Source: a virus. Taken from it: 20,222 bases of DNA. This document shows positions 14,432 to 20,222 of the stretch, piece after piece. A model generated the notes under the pieces. The model saw only the letters and a list, made by a program, of their open reading frames with translations. It was not told the origin of the DNA and ran no database searches. The stretch's first letter is position 1, and every line of letters begins with the position of its first letter. Position numbers and translations under genes: made by a program. The stretch covers positions 1 to 20,222 of the IMG/VR virus record IMGVR_UViG_3300009184_003334. One strand, written 5' to 3'.

Positions 14432-15964
14432 ATGTCAAATTGCGATAATCCACAACCAAATCAAAACCCAGAAACAACATCTGGCAAAGGAAGCAAAGGA
14501 CGAGGCAGACCTGTTTCAGGTAGGAAGCCAAAATTACCAGGCGAATCTAAAGCACCAAACACAACACCGTCAACAAAAGGTAAAACTACACCCAAAGGTG
14601 GTTCAACTGGTTCTTCTAGCAATGCTGGTGCTAGTGCTAGTCCATCCGGTGGTGGAGGAGGAGGTGGTGGAGGCGGTGGCGGCGGAGGTGGGGGTGGAAC
14701 TGGGGGGAAATCAGCAAACAAGCAATGGGTGCAACCAGAAACTGAACACGGCAAGAAAAAGGGAAAGAAGATAAAGGAAAAAGATCCTTGCGGTGGTAAA
14801 GAGAAAAAAAGCAAGGAATTCAAACCAGTTTCAATTTATCCATTTAACAAGACATTCCAAACGGAAAGCGGTCACGTTATTGAAATGGATGATAGTCCCG
14901 GCAGTGAAAGAATATCACTATTCCATAGATCAGGATCGAATGTTGAATTCTATCCAAATGGTGATATGCTCGAACAGCATGTAAGAGATAGTTATTTCCA
15001 TGTATTTCGAGATCAATATGTGCATTTAGGTGGTTATTCTACGATTACCGTTGATAAAGGACTAAAAGTTCTAGTAAATAACGACGAAGACGAAAATACT
15101 CCTGAACAGAATGTAAATTATGATATACACGTTGCAGGAAATGCGAATGTAAACATCTACTTAGAAAAAGGAAATATGAACATTTCCTTGGTTAAGGGTG
15201 ATGTGAACATGAGACTCGAAGAAGGCGATGTTAATGTTCTACAAGACAAGGGAAATTACAATCACACAGTTGGTGGAGATTATAATTTAGAAGTTGCTGG
15301 ACATATGCACGTTGTTGTAGGTAAAGATGTAGTAAATGAAATAGGAGGAAACCGCGATGAAAGAATTGATGGTGACTTCGATCAAAAGTACCTTACAAAG
15401 AGTTCGGGTTATTTGGGTGAATATTTGTCGGGTGATAAAAGAACTTATGTCAGCGGAAATCAGATAAACGAAGTAACTAATACTATAAGTGAATCCGCAA
15501 AGTTTAAAAAGCAAAAATACGGAGCAGATGAAAAGGATGTAACCGGAGCTTGTGTTACAAAAGCCGGTGGATCTTTGTGGCTAGTTGGCAAAACAGTAGC
15601 AATACAGTCACTTACCCATATGGTTATTCGTTCAAATGAAGATATGGATATATTTTGTGCAGAACTTGGAAAGGGAAAGTTAAAGATATACTCAGCGGAT
15701 ACTGCCGATTTCATTGCAGAACGCTATGGATCGCTTAGATCTGCACAGGATAAGATTGAAATAAAATCACCAACGATGGTAAAGGCTTTGACTCCAAAGA
15801 TATACTTGCCAGAACAAGAATCTGCACCTCCATTCAACCCAGAGGCAAAACCACTGAATAGTGTAAATCCTGCTCAATATTCCGTACCAGAAGCAGAAAA
15901 GACCAAGGATCATATGAAAAATAACAAAAAAGAATGGATAAAAACTAAGGCCAGAAAACAATAA
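14432..15964 (+). CDS. gp5 C-terminal-like beta-helix spike protein with poly-Gly linker
   Basis: A 510-aa protein. Residues 1-130 are low-complexity: Ser/Thr/Pro/Lys-rich, a run of 17 glycines (residues 73-89), then a lysine-rich stretch. From about 138 the VgrG/gp5C motif starts: FNKTFQTESGHVIEMDDSPGSERI, then SNVEFYPNGDM. A long set of short beta repeats follows, for example GNMNISLVKGDVNMRLEEG and VGGDYNLEVAGHMHVVVG, as in the trimeric beta-helix needle of T4 gp5 and VgrG. The helix extends to about residue 470, then a charged tail. The needle punctures the host outer membrane. The ATG is three bases after the TAA of the gp5 OB gene and in phase with it; only a weak GGGA Shine-Dalgarno is visible, so coupling or stop readthrough would be efficient ways to express it. 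Confidence 0.85.
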   Translation: MSNCDNPQPNQNPETTSGKGSKGRGRPVSGRKPKLPGESKAPNTTPSTKGKTTPKGGSTGSSSNAGASASPSGGGGGGGGGGGGGGGGGTGGKSANKQWVQPETEHGKKKGKKIKEKDPCGGKEKKSKEFKPVSIYPFNKTFQTESGHVIEMDDSPGSERISLFHRSGSNVEFYPNGDMLEQHVRDSYFHVFRDQYVHLGGYSTITVDKGLKVLVNNDEDENTPEQNVNYDIHVAGNANVNIYLEKGNMNISLVKGDVNMRLEEGDVNVLQDKGNYNHTVGGDYNLEVAGHMHVVVGKDVVNEIGGNRDERIDGDFDQKYLTKSSGYLGEYLSGDKRTYVSGNQINEVTNTISESAKFKKQKYGADEKDVTGACVTKAGGSLWLVGKTVAIQSLTHMVIRSNEDMDIFCAELGKGKLKIYSADTADFIAERYGSLRSAQDKIEIKSPTMVKALTPKIYLPEQESAPPFNPEAKPLNSVNPAQYSVPEAEKTKDHMKNNKKEWIKTKARKQ

Positions 15965-15988
15965 ATAAAGTACCGATTTACTAGTAAA
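15960..15988 (+). promoter_or_regulatory. Late-promoter-like AATAAATA and 12-bp palindrome
   Basis: AATAAATA (15960-15967) differs by one base from the T4 late promoter TATAAATA and overlaps the stop codon of the spike gene. A perfect palindrome TTTACTAGTAAA (15977-15988) follows about 10 bases downstream and ends next to the ribosome-binding site of the membrane-protein gene. A late start near 15974 would give a short leader. AT-rich chance matches are possible. Confidence 0.35.
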
Positions 15989-15998
15989 AGGGTGTTAT

Positions 15999-16643
15999 AT
16001 GTTAAATTTACTCAAAACAATCAATCCAGACACATGGTACGCAATAGGAACGGGTATTATTTCTTTTATTCTTGGTATGGGGTTAGCAATAGCCAGAATA
16101 TTGAATAAAAAAGAAAAGAAATGCAAACATCCTTTATTCTGCAATGGTAGTGGCAAAGACTTCACAAAAATACACACCCAAGTCAATGAGATCCTAACTG
16201 AGACTAGACTGGAACTGGATTGTGCAAGATCTTATATTTCGCAGTTTCATAATGGAGGTGATTTCTTTAGCGGCGAAAGTATACTGAAATTTTCTTTTAC
16301 CCACGAATCGTGTGGATTAGGTATAGAACAAACTATAGACGAGTATCAAGGTGTATTACTAACTCGATTTATAGAAAAACTCAAAATATTACAAGAAGAT
16401 GCACCTAGAGTAATTTTTACAAATACACTAACTGACAGTCATTTTAAAGGATTCATGGAATCTAGAAATACAATAGCATTCATAATGATTCCGCTTCGAA
16501 AAGACGATATGTTAAGTCCTTATGGATATGTTTGCTGTGAATGGTGTTCTTGGCAACACGCAGAAAAAATAAATGCAGATATTGTCGTAAAACTAATACA
16601 AAAACAACTAAGAATTTTGAATACCCTACTATTGGTAAAATAA
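15999..16643 (+). CDS. One-pass membrane protein with GAF-like region
   Basis: A 214-aa protein. Residues 13-34 (WYAIGTGIISFILGMGLAIARI) form one clear membrane-spanning helix followed by a positive stretch (NKKEKKCKH), which predicts a short outside N-terminus and a cytoplasmic body. From about residue 60 there is a helix (VNEILTETRLELDCARSYI), then SQFHNGGDFFSG, ILKFSFTHES and, later, the strand IAFIMIPLRKDD and GYVCCEWCSW. This reads like a GAF-type small-molecule-binding or regulatory fold seen in some phage proteins; I recognise the pattern but not a function. It lies between the spike gene and gp25, so it is expressed with the baseplate. A role in the cell membrane (superinfection, lysis timing, signalling) or in assembly is open. 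Shine-Dalgarno AAAAGGGTG is present. Confidence 0.65.
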   Translation: MLNLLKTINPDTWYAIGTGIISFILGMGLAIARILNKKEKKCKHPLFCNGSGKDFTKIHTQVNEILTETRLELDCARSYISQFHNGGDFFSGESILKFSFTHESCGLGIEQTIDEYQGVLLTRFIEKLKILQEDAPRVIFTNTLTDSHFKGFMESRNTIAFIMIPLRKDDMLSPYGYVCCEWCSWQHAEKINADIVVKLIQKQLRILNTLLLVK

Positions 16644-17039
16644 ATGGCAAAAATCAATATAACAGACATCAGCAACGATTTTACCAGCAATCCCGTAACT
16701 GGTGATATTTCTGTTAAAAAGGATTTAGATGCGATAAAGCAATCTCTACGAAATCTGTTATTGCTTAATAAATTTGACAAACCATTTAAACCACAAATTG
16801 ATGTTGGTTTATATGATTTGCTTTTTGAAAATTTCCCAGATCCTGTATTTCAGACAATTATTTCACAAAAAATCAACTACATAATTTCAGAATATGAACC
16901 AAGAGTTGAAGTGCAGAAAGTTGAAGTTGAAAACCGATACGAAGACAATTTAATGACAATAGACATTACATTTACGCTCAAAAACGAAAAACAAGCAACT
17001 CCAGAAAATTTGCAAATAAATCTTGAGAGGAACAGATGA
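16644..17039 (+). CDS. gp25: gp25-like baseplate wedge protein
   Basis: A 131-aa protein (T4 gp25 is 132 aa) of the GPW/gp25 lysozyme-like family, which despite the name is structural. Landmarks are KKDLDAIKQSLRNLLLLNKFDKPFKPQIDVGLYDLLFENF (the conserved N-terminal block with 'PF.P..G'), INYIISEYEPRVEV with the family EPRV motif, and the closing strand MTIDITFTL. gp25 with gp6 and gp53 forms the wedge core from which the sheath begins to grow. It starts right after the TAA of the membrane-protein gene, and its end overlaps gp6 by 4 bases. Confidence 0.92.
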   Translation: MAKINITDISNDFTSNPVTGDISVKKDLDAIKQSLRNLLLLNKFDKPFKPQIDVGLYDLLFENFPDPVFQTIISQKINYIISEYEPRVEVQKVEVENRYEDNLMTIDITFTLKNEKQATPENLQINLERNR

Positions 17040-18943
17040 ATCCAGATTTTTCAAAATTAGACTATAACGATATAAAGCAAAATATGATCGCTTTCTTGAA
17101 GACTCAAGATAAGTTTAATGGTTATAATTTTGAAGGTTCAACGATGAATATTTTGCTTGATATTTTGGCATATAATACCCATTATCAAGCATTATATAAC
17201 AATATTGCTTTCAATGAAGCATTTCTAGATACAGCACAAAAGCGATCATCTGTAATTTCTATAGCAAAAAATTTAGGATATACACCATCCTCTGTTAAGT
17301 CTGCAAGTTGCTCAGTCGAAGTTATTAAAGAAGCAAATGAACTTGGTGAATTACCAACAACCGGAACAACAAGTCCATATTTTCTCAGCAAGAACACAAA
17401 ATTTAAAGTAAACAAAGACAATTCTGTTTATTATTTCCATAATTTGCTAGAAGCGCAATTTGTACCAGCAACTTTAGATGATACAACTGGATTGGCATTA
17501 ACTTATACGACCGGTCCAATAACTCTAAAGGAAGGTTCTTTCAAAGAAATTACCTATACCGTAGATGGAGCAAATCCATTTAAGAAAATGAGTCTAAGAA
17601 GTTCTTTGGTGGACACAAGTACCATCACTGTAACTGTACAGAAGAGCAATATTGATACTTCGGGTTTGACGGATATATGGGAAGAATCAACTAATATAAC
17701 TTCTGTTAGTGGTGAATCTAAAGTTTATTTCCTAGAAGAAGGACCAGACGAGAGTTATAGAATATATTTCGGTGATGGTGTTATTGGTAAAAAACTATCA
17801 GAAGGAAATCTTGTAACCATTTCTTTCCTAGAAAGTTCTGGAGAAGAAGCAAATGATATTGGTGTAAATGATTCTTCCGAGTCAAGAGTATTCACTTGTC
17901 CTTCTTTGGGCGGAGAAGTTATAATAGCAGTATTAACACCATCTTTCGGTGGAACTCCAAAAGAAACAATTCAATCTATTAAATATAAAGCACCAAAATC
18001 ATTCACTGCTCAAGAACGAGCAGTCACCGCAAATGATTATAGTGTAATTTTACAAAAAGACTTTGCATTTATCAAATCTATTAAGTGTTGGGGTGGAGAA
18101 GACAACGATCCACCGGCATATGGTAAAGTATTTATTGCGATAAAGCCAGAAAATAGAGCAGCACTTTCTCAAACCGAAAAGAACACGGTTCTCAAATCAT
18201 TGACTAGAAATAGAGCAGTTGTTGGAGTAGTTCCAGAACTAGTAGATCCAAACATAATATACTTGATTATTAATTGTGATGCTAAAATTGATATTGTAAA
18301 GAATAAGGGTTCTATCACGCAATTGAAGACAAAGATAGTAAACGAGATTGAATACTATATTCAAACAAACCTTGACGTATTTGATGCGGACTTGATTGCA
18401 AACGAATTAGAACAATCAATATTAGCAGCCGACAGTTCAATATTGAGTGTAACTATCACACCTCAATTAGAATATAGATTATCTCCAGTTTATAACGTAA
18501 AACAAGATTATTCTATAAATTTTCAAAATGAAATAATAAAGAGTGAATCCATAGCAAAACCAAATATTCAATCTTCTTTCTTTGAACATTTAGATCACAG
18601 TAATATCAGCAGAACTTGCAGAATTTACGATGATGGTAATGGAATGCTTTATATGTCATTCAAGACAGAGAATAAAGAGTATTCTGTAGGAAAATATCAA
18701 AACTTTGATTTGAGTGTAAACGATCCAGAATCAATTGGTACTATAGATTATACTACTGGAAAACTAGAGATAAACGACATAAAACCAATCTCTTCTGCAA
18801 ATTCTATTATTAAATTCTTTGCTAATATAGTAGACTCAGATGTGTTTGTAAATCCAAATACTATTCTTAGTATTGATACAATAGATCCAAATGCAGTAGT
18901 AATAAACTTTGTAGAAAGTGCATTCAGAAAACCAATTAAATGA
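17036..18943 (+). CDS. gp6: gp6-like baseplate wedge protein
   Basis: A 635-aa protein (T4 gp6 is 660 aa) of the gp6/gpJ baseplate family. The N-terminus has the diagnostic FLKTQDKFNGYNFEGSTMNILLDILAYNTHYQALYNNIAFNEAFLDTAQKRSSVISIAKNLGY pattern (residues about 19-82). The middle includes YRIYFGDGVIGKKLSEGN and GEEANDIG (the 'FGDG..G' and 'G..AND' family blocks), then the J-like helix domain with YKAPKSFTAQERAVTANDYSVIL. The C-terminal third has beta-rich dimerisation domains. gp6 dimers form the iris ring that opens in contraction. Coupled by 4-base ATGA overlaps to gp25 before it and to the next gene. Confidence 0.93.
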   Translation: MNPDFSKLDYNDIKQNMIAFLKTQDKFNGYNFEGSTMNILLDILAYNTHYQALYNNIAFNEAFLDTAQKRSSVISIAKNLGYTPSSVKSASCSVEVIKEANELGELPTTGTTSPYFLSKNTKFKVNKDNSVYYFHNLLEAQFVPATLDDTTGLALTYTTGPITLKEGSFKEITYTVDGANPFKKMSLRSSLVDTSTITVTVQKSNIDTSGLTDIWEESTNITSVSGESKVYFLEEGPDESYRIYFGDGVIGKKLSEGNLVTISFLESSGEEANDIGVNDSSESRVFTCPSLGGEVIIAVLTPSFGGTPKETIQSIKYKAPKSFTAQERAVTANDYSVILQKDFAFIKSIKCWGGEDNDPPAYGKVFIAIKPENRAALSQTEKNTVLKSLTRNRAVVGVVPELVDPNIIYLIINCDAKIDIVKNKGSITQLKTKIVNEIEYYIQTNLDVFDADLIANELEQSILAADSSILSVTITPQLEYRLSPVYNVKQDYSINFQNEIIKSESIAKPNIQSSFFEHLDHSNISRTCRIYDDGNGMLYMSFKTENKEYSVGKYQNFDLSVNDPESIGTIDYTTGKLEINDIKPISSANSIIKFFANIVDSDVFVNPNTILSIDTIDPNAVVINFVESAFRKPIK

Positions 18944-20222
18944 TAGAGTTAAACGTAAAATATCCAAATGATGGTGATACTATTTTTTCTGAAACAGTAT
19001 CAATCAACTATCAAGTCAAAGATACTGATGGATTGTTTAATAAAGTTGTATTTGAAATAGATGGAGAAGTAATAGAGAAGACCAGTCGTTCCGATCTATT
19101 TCAATTAACACTTGCGGATGGTGAGCATACTTTAGTTGCTTATATCAAAAACAAATATAACAAAGAACTCTTACAAACAAGAAAGACAATAAACTTCTTT
19201 ACAAAACCAGTAACTCTGGAATTAAAGAATCGTCTATCTTCCGTAGTAAGTTCGACTATACCCGATTTTCTAGAAAAAGATTATGCGGTATTTGTAGATT
19301 TCATCAAATACTATTACATCTGGCTAGAATCCACAAAAAATGTAAATCTAATACCCCATACAATTGAACAATTCTTGGATGTTGATACAGTACCACCAGA
19401 ATTAATTGACACTTTCTACGAAACTTATTTGAGTTCTTTCCCAAAACAATTTTCAAAAGATAAAGAAACCGGCTCAAGTGCAGATGTTACAAAAATTATA
19501 AAGAATATAAAGGATTTCTATTCAAAGAAAGGAACGGAAGATTCGTTCAGATTCTTGTTTAGATTGATGTTTGATACTGAAATAACATTAACATATCCCA
19601 GAGAAAAGTTATTAAAGGCATCTCAAGCGGAATGGATAAATCCTAAATTAATCAGAATTAAAGATGTTGCTGGAGATGATCTTTCCAGTTTAATTGGTTC
19701 GGAACTTTATGTGGAAGATGATGCCGGAGTTAAGACCTTCTCTGCATTGATTGAAGATTATTACACAAGTTCTTATGGCGCAAAACTAATAACAACTGTA
19801 AGATTGACAAATATGATTGGTGGATTGAATTCTTCTAAAGTATATTACAAAAAATATGTTGGTGGTATAGAAGAAGAATTCCATTTTGATTTGTATTCAA
19901 TGATTACATCGGTTGATTTGAACAGTACTTGCCCAAATTCTTTAGGTTATCCAATATATGATTTTACTGTTGGACAAAAGATAAAATTAGTACTACAAGA
20001 AAGTATTGGTTATTTAATTTGCAATGATCCTTGCAGTCCATCTTATGCTTATATTGCTATAACGACTGATCCAGAAGGTGACGGATATGAACCATTTGAA
20101 ATTACATTCTATAGTTGGGATGTTTATTATCAATCTGGTTTTTATCAGCAGGGATATTCATTTCATGCAATTGTAGATGGAATTGATGAAAAGGGTGCAA
20201 TTACTAAGATAAAAATACTAGA
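18940..20222 (+). CDS. Large wedge-associated structural protein with Ig-like N-terminus (partial, runs off window)
   Basis: The frame opens at ATG 18940 and stays open to the window end (427 codons), so the 3' part is missing. Residues 5-88 look like an Ig-like/cadherin-type beta domain (VKYPNDGDTIFSETVSINYQV, VVFEIDGEVIEK, LADGEHTLVAYIKN). Residues about 96-230 carry blocks I recognise from large structural proteins next to gp6 in T4-like phages: LSSVVSSTIPDFLEKDYAVFVDFIKYYYIWLE and IKDFYSKKGTEDSFRFLFRLMFD, followed by YPRE. The rest is beta-rich. By position it stands where T4 has the gp7 wedge protein (gp6 then gp7), though I see no direct gp7 similarity. It probably forms the outer baseplate. 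The start overlaps gp6 by 4 bases. Confidence 0.75.
   Translation, partial: MIELNVKYPNDGDTIFSETVSINYQVKDTDGLFNKVVFEIDGEVIEKTSRSDLFQLTLADGEHTLVAYIKNKYNKELLQTRKTINFFTKPVTLELKNRLSSVVSSTIPDFLEKDYAVFVDFIKYYYIWLESTKNVNLIPHTIEQFLDVDTVPPELIDTFYETYLSSFPKQFSKDKETGSSADVTKIIKNIKDFYSKKGTEDSFRFLFRLMFDTEITLTYPREKLLKASQAEWINPKLIRIKDVAGDDLSSLIGSELYVEDDAGVKTFSALIEDYYTSSYGAKLITTVRLTNMIGGLNSSKVYYKKYVGGIEEEFHFDLYSMITSVDLNSTCPNSLGYPIYDFTVGQKIKLVLQESIGYLICNDPCSPSYAYIAITTDPEGDGYEPFEITFYSWDVYYQSGFYQQGYSFHAIVDGIDEKGAITKIKIL

Noticed and set aside
14403-14774. Plus-strand 123-aa ORF spanning the two gp5 genes
   Set aside because: Out of frame with both spike genes, with a low-complexity Gln/Val-rich translation and no ribosome-binding site; it exists because the region lacks stops in a repetitive stretch.
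14461-14823. Minus-strand 120-aa ORF with a long proline run
   Set aside because: It is the complement of the poly-glycine linker of the spike gene; the plus strand holds a clear gp5C-like protein and the prolines are only a reflection of GGN codons.
1-20222. tRNA genes, CRISPR arrays, insertion sequences, attachment sites
   Set aside because: Looked for and not seen; coding density is nearly complete and no cloverleaf-like or regularly spaced repeats were found by eye.

Overview
The window is part of a T4-type tailed-phage (myovirus) genome. It is AT-rich and almost entirely coding, with short overlaps between genes. The order of recognisable T4 homologues is gp33, gp32 | gp4, tail-tube-like, gp26, tape-measure candidate | gp48/54-like, gp53, gp27, gp5 (split), gp25, gp6 and a large wedge-associated protein. 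The host cannot be read from the sequence. The set resembles T4-like phages of aquatic bacteria more than enterobacterial T4, because gp5 has no lysozyme domain, a sugar-gene cassette is present, and gp6 is followed by an Ig-like/FLEKDY-type wedge protein. This assignment is inference.

Region 1 (3-5392, plus strand) is a translationally coupled operon. It holds a DegT/ColD-type PLP enzyme with His at the usual lysine position, a SAM methyltransferase, three glycosyltransferase-like proteins and an NAD-dependent sugar epimerase. The last gene overlaps a gp33 late-transcription co-activator. The cassette probably makes and transfers a modified sugar; the acceptor (host surface glycan, virion or DNA) is unknown.

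Region 2 (5389-6450) is the gp32 single-strand DNA-binding protein unit. It has a near-consensus sigma70 promoter, a short leader with a repeated 14-mer and a small inverted repeat at the ribosome-binding site, strikingly AAG-biased codons, and a strong intrinsic terminator.

Region 3 (6450-10760, minus strand, convergent with gp32) reads gp4 head-completion nuclease-like protein, an unrecognised 192-aa protein, a tail-tube-like protein, gp26 (tail/baseplate chaperone family), a small ORF, and a 629-aa tape-measure candidate. gp26 ends with a T TTT TTC heptamer. A -1 slip there opens directly into the small ORF, whose sequence looks like the second half of a G/GT tail-assembly chaperone. This is the most interesting feature of the window.

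Region 4 (10790-20222, plus strand, divergent from gp4) is a baseplate operon: gp48/54-like tube cap, gp53 wedge, gp27 hub, gp5 OB-fold protein, gp5 beta-helix spike with a 17-glycine linker, a one-pass membrane protein with a GAF-like region, gp25, gp6, and a large wedge-associated protein that runs off the window. The two gp5 parts are separate genes in the same reading frame, split by a single TAA codon.
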